Shown: positions 1 to 5,852 of the stretch, piece after piece | Layout of the letters: each line of letters begins with the position of its first letter | Position numbering within the stretch: the first letter of the stretch is position 1 | Source: an uncultured Collinsella sp. | GTDB lineage: Bacteria; Actinomycetota; Coriobacteriia; Coriobacteriales; Coriobacteriaceae | NCBI GenBank assembly: GCA_902470095.1 | Contig: CABRFG010000077.1 | Span: 1 to 7,693 of the forward strand | DNA length: 7,693 nt | Direction: 5' to 3' | Program-made: the position numbers and the translations under genes | The notes under the pieces: model-generated | Told to the model about the DNA's origin: nothing | Databases searched by the model: none | Seen by the model: only the letters and a program-made list of their open reading frames with translations

Positions 1-236
1 ACGATGGCGGACATGAGCGGCATGAGGGCGCCGAGGAACTGGGCGTAGGCGTCTGCGCCCAGCGCCGGGTCCCATCGGGTAACGGAGAAGTACTCGCCGC
101 AGGCAAGACCGGCTGCCAGGCCGCAGACGAGGTGCACCGCCGTGAGCGGGGAGCGCGCCAGGCGCAGGGCCTCGGAGAGCAGGGCCCGCGGGAGAGTCAT
201 GCGCGGCGTCGGGTCGGAGAGTCGTGTCATGGCCAT
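1..236 (-). CDS. Lantibiotic-immunity ABC transporter permease, LanG/MutG type (N-terminal part)
   Basis: Only the first 78 or so residues are inside the window; the gene continues beyond position 1. The frame begins MAMTRLSDPTPRMTLPRALL and then shows a hydrophobic stretch (VHLVCGLAAGLACGEYF), as expected for the first membrane helix of a LanG/MutG permease. The ATG at 236-234 overlaps the TGA of the upstream permease (TGATG), and the GAGGAG inside the end of that gene serves as ribosome binding site. A second ATG at 230 is also possible. Position as the third gene after a LanF-type ATPase and a LanE-type permease is the main support: LanFEG complexes expel lantibiotics from the membrane and so protect the cell. 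The subfamily assignment is inferred from gene order and the N-terminus, because most of the protein is missing. Confidence 0.75.
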   Translation of the reverse strand, partial: MAMTRLSDPTPRMTLPRALLSEALRLARSPLTAVHLVCGLAAGLACGEYFSVTRWDPALGADAYAQFLGALMPLMSAI

Positions 237-1002
237 CACCTCTCCTCGGAGCGCGCGAACCAGGCCGCGCCCGCCGCAGTGAGCGCGGCGAACGCGAGCG
301 CGCAGACCGCAAGGCCCGCCAGTGTGAGCATGCCGTCCGCCGTGAGCGCCCCGCCGAGCGCCATGTCCGCCGCGAGTGGCTCGCCGCTCGGCAGCACGGG
401 GATGAAGCTCGTGGGGATGACCATGCTCGCGGACGGCGGAAAGAGCTGCGGCAGCGGCACCAACGACCAGGCGAAACCACCCACGAGCTGCGCGGCGAGC
501 GGGCAGAAGATGCCTGCGAGCATGCCGAGCCGCGCCGTGAGGAAGAGCCCTGCGGGGATCATCCACGCCGCGGTCACCGTGTTGGCGAGCGCGCAGAGGA
601 GCATCGTGAGCGTGCCCGCGACCGTGAGGCCCTGCGAGGAGAACGCCGATCCCGCGAGGTAGATGCCGAAGACCACGAGGTTGGAGAGCGCGCAGAGCGC
701 GAGGCACCAGAGCGCCTTGGCCCACCAGGCGCGCCTAAGCGGGAAGCCCAGGCCCAGAAGCCCCCGCATCCGCGTGCGCGCGTCCGCCCGCGCGACGCAC
801 GCCACCACGAGCGAGAGAGCCGCGGGCAGGAAGAGCGCGTACCAGTAGTTCCACGCGCTGAAGATCTGCACGCCCCGGTAGGGCATCGCGCCGAGCAGCG
901 GCATCGGCAGCGCCATGAGCACGGCCAGGCGAACCGGTGCTGCGTGGCGCGACTTCAGGGCCTCGGCGCGCAGGCCCGCGAGCAGGCCGCCTTTCTCGCC
1001 CG

Positions 1003-1006
<4 letters not shown>
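236..1006 (-). CDS. Lantibiotic-immunity ABC transporter permease, LanE/MutE/EpiE type
   Basis: This is a 256-residue, strongly hydrophobic protein of usual LanE length. About six membrane segments can be seen: near residues 28-45 (LAVLMALPMPLLGAMPY), 55-72 (WYALFLPAALSLVVACVA), 95-120, 130-155, 160-185 and 225-250. The pattern FSAWNYWYALFLP, followed by a large gap before helix 3, is typical of MutE/EpiE-family immunity permeases. The ATG at 1006 overlaps the TGA of the ATPase gene by four bases (ATGA), and its own stop overlaps the start of the third gene. The three subunits are therefore probably made in fixed ratio from one transcript. By family, it would form the membrane channel with LanG and be driven by LanF, removing lantibiotic molecules. 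The substrate cannot be read from the sequence, and another peptide antibiotic (bacitracin-like) remains possible. Confidence 0.85.
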
Positions 1007-1731
<725 letters not shown>

Positions 1732-1870
1732 GGGTTCGTCCTTTCTCTTCCGGGTGCGCGGGCCGAGTCGCCGTGCCCGCGCGCCTTACCTTTCGGGTTC
1801 ACCATCCATGGTGGGGCGCGTTTCTAACGAAGCTGTAACGGCCGTTGGGCTCTTTTGGCGCCAGCCCTTC

Positions 1871-1909
1871 TCGACCCGTACGCCACTCATGGTATGTTTA
1901 TCGCGATAA
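1871..1909 (+). promoter_or_regulatory. Candidate TetR operator and weak promoter
   Basis: TTATCGCGATAA (1898-1909) is a perfect 12-bp palindrome. It starts at the last base of a possible -10 box TATGTT (1893-1898), which has a poor -35 candidate TCGACC (1871-1876) 16 bp upstream. It lies 18 bp before the GTG start of the TetR-type gene and inside the divergent region shared with the ABC operon. Its size and place fit a TetR-family autoregulatory operator. The palindrome is directly seen; its use as operator is inferred. I see no clear sigma-A promoter for the ABC operon itself in 1732-1870. Confidence 0.5.
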
Positions 1910-1926
1910 GAAGGACGGAGGTGCCC

Positions 1927-2028
1927 GTGGCACGCAATAAGTACCCGGAGGAGACGGTCGAGAAGATTCTCGACGTTGCCGAGCGGCTCCTCGTGGAGCG
2001 CGGCTACGAGCACACCACGATGATCTGA
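1927..2028 (+). pseudogene. TetR-family transcriptional regulator, truncated after the first helices
   Basis: The frame reads ARNKYPEETVEKILDVAE, then RLLVERGYEHTTM, after which it ends at once (ATC TGA). This is the opening of the TetR DNA-binding domain: helix 1 with the usual ILDVAERLL..RGY..TT pattern. A full gene would continue with the DIV..L..KG.IYHHF recognition helix and a ligand-binding domain, about 190 residues in all; none of that follows in any frame. The GTG at 1927 is chosen because GGAGG (1917-1921) lies 5 nt upstream; the earlier GTG at 1921 overlaps this site. It was presumably the regulator of the divergent ABC operon. The break at about 2022 is abrupt, and unrelated HsdS-like sequence follows, so this is either a real deletion/insertion scar or an assembly join. 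A 33-residue product would not be functional. Confidence 0.8.
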
Positions 2029-2254
2029 AGAGCAATACGCTAAACCGAAAAAGGTAATCGAAGCCGCGCTTGTGGACTTATCGAGGGTCGAGATTCCCGC
2101 CCCATCCATCGGCACCCAGCAGAAGGTCGTCGACATCCTCGACCGCTTCGACTCCCTAACGAAATCACTCACCGACGGTATCCCCGCCGAAATCGAGGTA
2201 CGCCGGGCGCAGTACGGGTACTACCGCGACCGCCTGCTCGACTTCCGAAACTAA
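2024..2254 (+). pseudogene. HsdS-type restriction specificity subunit, C-terminal fragment
   Basis: From about codon 17 this open frame has the typical end of a type I restriction specificity subunit: LSRVEIPAPSIGTQQKVVDI, then LDRFDSLTKSLTDGIPAEIE, then RRAQYGYYRDRLLDF. This is the second conserved region, with the long coiled-coil spacer helix that binds HsdM, and the usual YYRD(R/K)LL ending. The two target-recognition domains and the first conserved helix are missing. There is no proper start codon with a ribosome binding site; the frame is open only from the TGA at 2021, and the GTG at 2072 has no clear Shine-Dalgarno sequence. HsdM and HsdR are absent. It is best read as the tail of a once complete hsdS, or of a silent hsdS cassette from a phase-variable type I locus, joined to the TetR remnant. 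Confidence 0.8.
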
Positions 2255-2263
2255 GCGAGAATA

Positions 2264-2312
2264 AGTTATCGGTACGCTTTTTTATAAAATGTAAAAAAGT
2301 ACCCCCATAACT
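2264..2312 (+). promoter_or_regulatory. AT-rich imperfect palindrome upstream of the ATPase gene
   Basis: Three nested arm pairs mirror each other around a 7-nt centre (2285-2291): AGTTAT (2264-2269) with ATAACT (2307-2312), GGTAC (2271-2275) with GTACC (2299-2303), and TTTTTTA (2278-2284) with TAAAAAA (2292-2298). The U-tract sits in the stem rather than after it, so it does not look like a normal intrinsic terminator. It holds TATAAA-like -10 sequences, and a TTGACA lies just after it (2320-2325). A regulatory dyad for the ATPase gene 34 bp downstream is the likeliest reading. The repeats are seen; the function is inferred. Confidence 0.5.
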
Positions 2313-2345
2313 GATAAAATTGACACTGAAAAAAAGGGTTGCATC

Positions 2346-3581
2346 TTGCGTATATACCGACGTGAAAAGTATCTGAAGCAAATGCGTGGTTTCTACCACG
2401 ATGACGGGATGATCAAGGTAATCACCGGTGTTCGCAGGTGTGGTAAATCCTGCCTCATGCAATCAATCGCAGACGAACTTGTGGAATCCGGTGTAGCGAG
2501 CGATCACATCATCTATATCGACCTCGACTCACGGGAGAACAGGAAGGTCAAGACGACCGATGAGCTCGAAAATCTGATTGACATGTCGACCTCAGCAGAC
2601 ACTGAGGAGACGAAGTACCTCTTCATCGATGAGATTCAGAACGTAGAGGAATTCGAGCTGCTCATCAACGGCTACCGGACAGATGGCGGTTGGTCCATTT
2701 TCATTACCGGTTCGAATTCATATCTGCTTTCTGGGCAGCTTGTTACAAAGCTGACGGGTCGCTATATCGAGTTCGAGGTGTTCCCACTCGACTTTGCGGA
2801 ATATATCGATATGAAGCGTTTTCTCGGCAAGCCTGTCAATGACGTTCTCGTGGGAGAGTTTACCGAGTACCTGACCCTTGGAGGATTTCCCAAAGCGTTG
2901 GAGTATGAGGGCGAGGATGAAAAGCGCACCTATATCAAGAGTGTTATTCATGAGATCTTTGAAAAGGACGTCAAACATTCGAACAAGATTAAGAATGTCT
3001 CGGTTTTCGATGCCGTCCAGACGTATCTCATCAACAACTTTGGTGCGCCGACGAACCTGAAGAACCTCCTTGCGTACTTCAATGATGTCGAGAAGATTCC
3101 CATCAAGCGCGAAACGCTCAATCGGTATATCCAGATTCTTGTTGACGCGAAGATCCTTTATCGCTGCTCGAGGTTCGATCTCAAGTCTCGGCGATCGCTT
3201 ATCCGCGAAGAGAAGTACTACCTGGCTGATCTCGGTTTCTATTTCGCCATGAACACGGATGCGAGGATTAACTACGGACCGGCGTTGGAGAACGTGCTCT
3301 ACCTCTATCTTGCATCGCGCGGGTACGAGCTTTCTGTGGGCCGTATTGGGAAGCTCGAGTGTGACTTCATCGCTCGTAGGCGCAATGCTTACGCCTACAT
3401 CCAGGTCTCTATGTCGATTGCCGACAGAGGCGTCGAGGAGCGCGAGTACAGGCCGTTCGGCCACATCAGGGATGGGTATCCGCGCTACTTGTTCACGCTT
3501 GAACCTCTATTGCAGGAGAGGGATGGCGTCAGGCACCTTAACATGGCGTCGTTTATGCAAGATGGCGGTGATCTTATTTGA
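2346..3581 (+). CDS. AAA-family ATPase with C-terminal DUF4143 (nuclease-like) domain
   Basis: A 411-residue protein of normal length for this family. The N-terminal ATPase has Walker A GVRRCGKS (residues 28-35), Walker B YLFIDEIQ (91-98), a sensor-1-like FITGSNS (119-125) and the family motif LTGRYIEFEVFPLDFAEY (136-153). The C-terminal DUF4143 part ends with LECDFIARR...YIQVS (337-355). This resembles a PD-(D/E)XK nuclease core (E338, D340), but Q353 stands where the catalytic Lys would be, so cutting activity is doubtful. The start is most likely the TTG at 2346, since homologues begin a few residues before a REKYL-like motif; the next in-frame ATG (2382) would shorten that N-terminus. No strong Shine-Dalgarno sequence is seen. 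Composition is lower in GC than the ABC operon, suggesting transfer. Such solitary ATPases are widespread in gut bacteria and archaea; their cellular role is unknown. It lies beside an HsdS fragment, so a defence-island origin is possible. Confidence 0.9.
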   Translation: MRIYRREKYLKQMRGFYHDDGMIKVITGVRRCGKSCLMQSIADELVESGVASDHIIYIDLDSRENRKVKTTDELENLIDMSTSADTEETKYLFIDEIQNVEEFELLINGYRTDGGWSIFITGSNSYLLSGQLVTKLTGRYIEFEVFPLDFAEYIDMKRFLGKPVNDVLVGEFTEYLTLGGFPKALEYEGEDEKRTYIKSVIHEIFEKDVKHSNKIKNVSVFDAVQTYLINNFGAPTNLKNLLAYFNDVEKIPIKRETLNRYIQILVDAKILYRCSRFDLKSRRSLIREEKYYLADLGFYFAMNTDARINYGPALENVLYLYLASRGYELSVGRIGKLECDFIARRRNAYAYIQVSMSIADRGVEEREYRPFGHIRDGYPRYLFTLEPLLQERDGVRHLNMASFMQDGGDLI

Positions 3582-3739
3582 GCGGCGGCCAGATTCTTTT
3601 GCTCCCTAGTGCGCAAACAGTGCGGGCATTAAATGGGGACCATTGCCTCACGTAGAATCGATAGATTGAGGACTTGTTTTGATGTTGACAAGCTTTTGGC
3701 CAGTGACTCCTATTGCCGAGTGGGAATAGCGGAAATAAC

Positions 3740-3775
3740 AGCCTCTGGACCTTTTGGTTCGGAGGCTTTCTTTTT
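3740..3775 (+). terminator. Intrinsic terminator downstream of the ATPase gene
   Basis: AGCCTC (3740-3745) pairs with GAGGCT (3762-3767). The stem continues inward through T-G and GGACC/GGTTC to a TTTT tetraloop (3752-3755), giving 12 pairs, two of them G-U. TTTCTTTTT follows. The hairpin lies about 160 nt after the ATPase stop. The preceding A-rich stretch on the other strand makes it weakly bidirectional, so it may also serve the convergent MerR gene. The gap 3582-3739 holds no gene I can support; it contains an isolated TTGACA (3685-3690) with no good -10. Confidence 0.85.
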
Positions 3776-3827
3776 CGTTCTGTTCGGAAGGAGCTCCTTG
3801 CCAGAGTCCCATGGATAGCGAACGGCT

Positions 3828-4268
3828 TTATCGAGCGTGTGCGTTTTCGTAGGCGCCTTTGATTTCTTCCGGCAAATTGTCGGGAATCAGCGTCTCCAGC
3901 CTATCCTCGCTGCCATCTTGAATCGCTTGCTCGTAGTACCAGCATTTGAACTTCAACATGTCCAGGGCACGGTTCATCTTCGCGATTTCCGACTCCATGT
4001 GGGCCTTCCGCTCCTCGAACATGGCCTTGCGCTGGGGGTATGTTGATGGACCCTCTGCACACCATTCCATGAACAGACGGATGTCCTTGATCTCCATTCC
4101 CGCCTTCTTCAGGCATTCGATGACCCGAAGCGCCTCGAGTTCCGTATCGCCGAATCGGCGAATGCCGGACATCCGCTCCAGCCCCGGGAACAATCCCTGC
4201 TTGTCGTAATACCGCAGCGTTGAGGCGGGCAGACCGAACATCTCCGCCACCTGTCCGATTGTGTACAT
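3828..4268 (-). CDS. MerR-family transcriptional regulator (AdhR/TipA-like, no metal site)
   Basis: A complete 146-residue protein. The N-terminal winged helix-turn-helix reads MYTIGQVAEMFGLPASTLRY, then YDKQGLFPGLERMSGIRRFG (residues 1-40), the standard MerR DNA-binding domain. Next come the wing and second helix pair (ALRVIECLKKAGMEIKDIRLF) and the dimerisation coiled coil (about 80-120, KAHMESEIAKMNRALDMLKF). The C-terminus is short and lacks the paired cysteines of metal-sensing MerR proteins; only C118 in KFKCWYYEQA and C75 in EWCAEG are present. That pattern fits the AdhR-like group, which responds to aldehydes, other electrophiles or redox stress. GGAGG lies 4 nt before the ATG. The gene is divergent from a carboxymuconolactone decarboxylase/cupin gene, and a MerR-type dyad lies between, so the enzyme gene is the likely target. 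The inducing signal is not readable from sequence. Confidence 0.9.
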   Translation of the reverse strand: MYTIGQVAEMFGLPASTLRYYDKQGLFPGLERMSGIRRFGDTELEALRVIECLKKAGMEIKDIRLFMEWCAEGPSTYPQRKAMFEERKAHMESEIAKMNRALDMLKFKCWYYEQAIQDGSEDRLETLIPDNLPEEIKGAYENAHAR

Positions 4269-4299
4269 GGCCCCTCCGAATAAATCTCGAATTCATTCC

Positions 4300-4342
4300 T
4301 TGACCTAAAGTCAGGTTTAGGTATTACCTTCATTCTCGTCAA
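4300..4342. promoter_or_regulatory. Divergent promoter region with MerR-type operator
   Basis: ACCTAAA (4303-4309) and TTTAGGT (4316-4322) form a perfect 7-bp dyad with a 6-bp spacer. On the plus strand the dyad fills the spacer of a promoter with -35 TTGACC (4300-4305) and a weak -10 TACCTT (4325-4330), 19 bp apart. This is the over-long spacing typical of MerR-activated promoters. On the minus strand a second candidate has -35 TTGACG (4342-4337), a 17-bp spacer and -10 TAAACC (4319-4314) inside the dyad, so the regulator could repress itself while activating the enzyme gene. The bases are seen; the regulation is inferred from the MerR family. Confidence 0.7.
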
Positions 4343-4490
4343 TACAAATTGGGAGCGCAAGGGGTGTTCAGTAATCGCCGGGCACCCCGCCCTTGAGCAG
4401 GCGCGACGAATGGGCATGGGGATCTAGGCGGGCAGCTTGACCGCGCGGAAGCAGTTTTGCACTCAAAACCATCGACAGGAGGAATCAAAC
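4343..4490 (+). other. Structured leader and ribosome binding site of the cupin gene
   Basis: About 150 nt lie between the candidate promoter and the ATG at 4491. GGGGTG (4361-4366) can pair with CACCCC (4383-4388), and GTTTTG (4454-4459) with CAAAAC (4464-4469) around CACT. AGGAGG (4477-4482) is 8 nt before the ATG and fixes the start. One frame is open from the TAA near 4282 to the TAG at 4423-4425 and ends HPALEQARRMGMGI, which looks like a protein tail. It has no start signal and I could not assign it. Confidence 0.35.
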
Positions 4491-5186
4491 ATGGCAATTA
4501 AGCAGACGGCGGGCAGGGATACCCTGGGGGACTTTGCCCCCAAATTTGCACAGCTCAATGACGATGTGCTGTTCGGCGAGGTGTGGAGCCGAGAAGACGG
4601 GCTTTCCCTTCGAGATCGCAGCGTGGTGACGGTGGTTGCCTTGATGGCACAGGGGCTGACGGACTCTTCGTTCCAATATCATCTGATGTCCGCAAAGAAC
4701 AACGGGGTGACCAGGACTGAGATAGCGGAAATCCTTACGCATGCGGCGTTTTATGCGGGATGGCCCAAGGCGTGGGCGGCCTTTCGCATGGCGAAGGAGG
4801 TCTGGGCGGATAGTGATGCCGTCGACGCACGAATCAAGCATCAAAACGAGATGGCCTTTCCCATCGGTGCCCCCAACGACGCATTTGCGAAGTACTTTAT
4901 CGGGCAAAGCTACCTCGCGCCCCTTTCCACCAAGCAGGTCGGCGTCTACAACGTGACGTTCGAACCCGGCTGCCGCAACAACTGGCACATCCATCACGCC
5001 AAAAGCGGCGGCGGCCAGATCCTGATCTGCGTGGCCGGACGCGGCTTCTATCAGGAGTGGGGCCGGGCCGCCGTGGAGCTGCTGCCGGGGGACACAGTTT
5101 TTTGCGGCGGCGTGTACGTCGCAAAAAACACTTCTCAGTCTGCAAGCCTTTTGGAACAAAAAAATCAGGTCCGTTTCCGGACCTGA
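4491..5186 (+). CDS. Carboxymuconolactone decarboxylase-like/cupin protein, C-terminus replaced at a junction
   Basis: The 231-residue frame starts at an ATG with AGGAGG 8 nt upstream. Residues 25-110 are a carboxymuconolactone decarboxylase/AhpD-like helical domain (FGEVWSREDGLSLRDRSVVT; LMSAKNNGVTRTEIAEILTH) without the CxxC redox pair of true AhpD. Residues 150-203 are the first half of a cupin barrel with metal-ligand motif WHIHHAKSGGGQILICVAGRG split here as WHIHHAKSGG and QILICVAGRG (H166, H168, Q176). Homologues continue after LPGD with a proline/glycine turn and the second motif histidine. Here, after V203, the protein turns into FCGGVYVAKNTSQ and reads straight through a terminator hairpin, whose TGA gives the stop. 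About 45-50 residues, including the last metal-binding His, are therefore missing. The enzyme probably acts on small electrophilic or quinone-like compounds under MerR control, but its substrate is unknown. The end is not native, through either assembly or recombination. Confidence 0.82.
   Translation: MAIKQTAGRDTLGDFAPKFAQLNDDVLFGEVWSREDGLSLRDRSVVTVVALMAQGLTDSSFQYHLMSAKNNGVTRTEIAEILTHAAFYAGWPKAWAAFRMAKEVWADSDAVDARIKHQNEMAFPIGAPNDAFAKYFIGQSYLAPLSTKQVGVYNVTFEPGCRNNWHIHHAKSGGGQILICVAGRGFYQEWGRAAVELLPGDTVFCGGVYVAKNTSQSASLLEQKNQVRFRT
5097..5129. repeat. Inverted repeat at the cupin break point
   Basis: GTTTTTTGCG (5097-5106) and CGCAAAAAAC (5120-5129) are perfect 10-bp inverted copies. Pairing can extend inward (G-T, C-G, G-C) to a 7-nt loop. 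T-tracts precede and A-tracts follow the stem on both strands, the reverse of an intrinsic terminator. It starts exactly where the cupin frame loses family similarity. It could be a recombination scar, a mobile-element end or a fold-back artefact. Confidence 0.7.
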
Positions 5187-5193
5187 TTTTTTT
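5158..5193 (-). terminator. Intrinsic terminator of the infC-rpmI-rplT operon (bidirectional)
   Basis: ATCAGGTCCG (5164-5173) pairs perfectly with CGGACCTGAT (5178-5187) around a 4-nt loop. Runs of seven A (5158-5164) and seven T (5187-5193) flank it. In minus-strand sense it lies 23 nt after the rplT stop. By symmetry it would also stop plus-strand transcripts coming from the cupin side. Confidence 0.93.
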
Positions 5194-5215
5194 GTCGTAT
5201 GTTCCGCGTATCCGT

Positions 5216-5566
5216 TTACGCCTTCTTGGCGATGTCGCACAGGGCGGTGAAGGCCACGGCGTCGTTGATGGCCATCTCGGAGAGCATCTTGCGGTTGATC
5301 TGGATACCGGCCACCTTCAGACCGTGCATAAAGGTGGAGTAGTTCATGCCGTTGAGCTTGCAGGCGGCGGAGATGCGGGTGATCCACAGCTGGCGGAAAT
5401 CCCGCTTCTTCAGCCGACGGCCCACATAGGCGTAGGTCAGGGACTTCATGACCTGCTCGTTGGCCATCTTGAAGTGCTTGGACTTGGCGCCCCAGTAGCC
5501 CTTGGCCAGCTTCAGAGTCTTATTTCTTCTTTTACGCGCCATCATAGCGCCTTTAACACGTGCCAT
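5216..5566 (-). CDS. rplT: 50S ribosomal protein L20
   Basis: A 116-residue protein of normal L20 length. It begins MARVKGAMMARKRRNKTLKL and carries the characteristic KLAKGYWGAKSKHFKMANEQ, then YAYVGRRLKKRDFRQLWITR, then INAA-like ISAACKLNGMNYSTFMHGLK. The basic N-terminal arm threads into 23S rRNA during early 50S assembly, and the globular C-terminal domain (about residue 60 on) binds rRNA and, in Firmicutes, its own mRNA leader. AGGAGG (5582-5577) is 10 nt before the ATG, which settles the start. It is the last gene of the operon, 37 nt after rpmI and 23 nt before an intrinsic terminator. In Bacillus, L20 shuts down this operon by causing early termination in the infC leader, and the leader here has the parts for such control. 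Confidence 0.98.
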   Translation of the reverse strand: MARVKGAMMARKRRNKTLKLAKGYWGAKSKHFKMANEQVMKSLTYAYVGRRLKKRDFRQLWITRISAACKLNGMNYSTFMHGLKVAGIQINRKMLSEMAINDAVAFTALCDIAKKA

Positions 5567-5603
5567 TTCTTAATTGCCTCCTATTTCTAACGATATCCGT
5601 CTC

Positions 5604-5801
5604 TTATTTGTAGGGGATCATCTTGCGGATGGTGGCCTCATTGGTGCAGTCGGCATAGGTGCCGCTGCGCAGGCGACGACCGCGCTTGGTGTCCTTCTTG
5701 GTGAGGATGTGGCTCTTGAAAGCGTGCGCTCTCTTGACCTTGCCGGACTTCGTCAGATTGAAGCGCTTCTTGGCGCCGCTGTGGGTCTTCAGTTTAGGCA
5801 T
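5604..5801 (-). CDS. rpmI: 50S ribosomal protein L35
   Basis: A complete 65-residue, very basic protein. It begins MPKLKTHSGAKKRFNLTKSG, continues KVKRAHAFKSHILTKK and ends with IRKMIPYK. These are the standard L35 landmarks: the PK(L/M)KT start, the AKKRF motif and the KSH.L.KK centre. AAGGAG lies 8 nt upstream of the ATG. L35 is a small 50S protein that binds 23S rRNA near L15. The gene sits between infC and rplT in the order conserved across bacteria, 51 nt after infC and 37 nt before rplT. The infC-rpmI gap holds a short GC hairpin (CCCGCC/GGCGGG, 5826-5839) that may be a processing or spacing element. Confidence 0.98.
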   Translation of the reverse strand: MPKLKTHSGAKKRFNLTKSGKVKRAHAFKSHILTKKDTKRGRRLRSGTYADCTNEATIRKMIPYK

Positions 5802-5852
5802 AATATTACTCCTTCCATCTATTCTCCCGCCGGGGCGGGAAGAACTCGTGTG

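Noticed and set aside
1800..1813. CACCAT-CC-ATGGTG inverted repeat upstream of LanF
   Set aside because: The 6-bp arms are short and no regulator or promoter can be tied to them; chance is likely in GC-rich DNA.
1786..2172. 128-residue minus-strand frame across the TetR/HsdS join
   Set aside because: It has no ribosome binding site and no recognisable motif. It is antisense to the TetR and HsdS fragments and spans their junction.
2718..3464. 248-residue minus-strand frame inside the ATPase gene
   Set aside because: It is fully antisense to a protein with intact Walker motifs, and its composition mirrors that gene.
3633..3818. 61-residue plus-strand frame after the ATPase
   Set aside because: It reads through the 3740-3775 terminator hairpin, has no Shine-Dalgarno sequence and resembles no family I know.
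4437..4490. Upstream in-frame start of the cupin protein
   Set aside because: It has no ribosome binding site, while the ATG at 4491 has AGGAGG 8 nt upstream and matches the family N-terminus.
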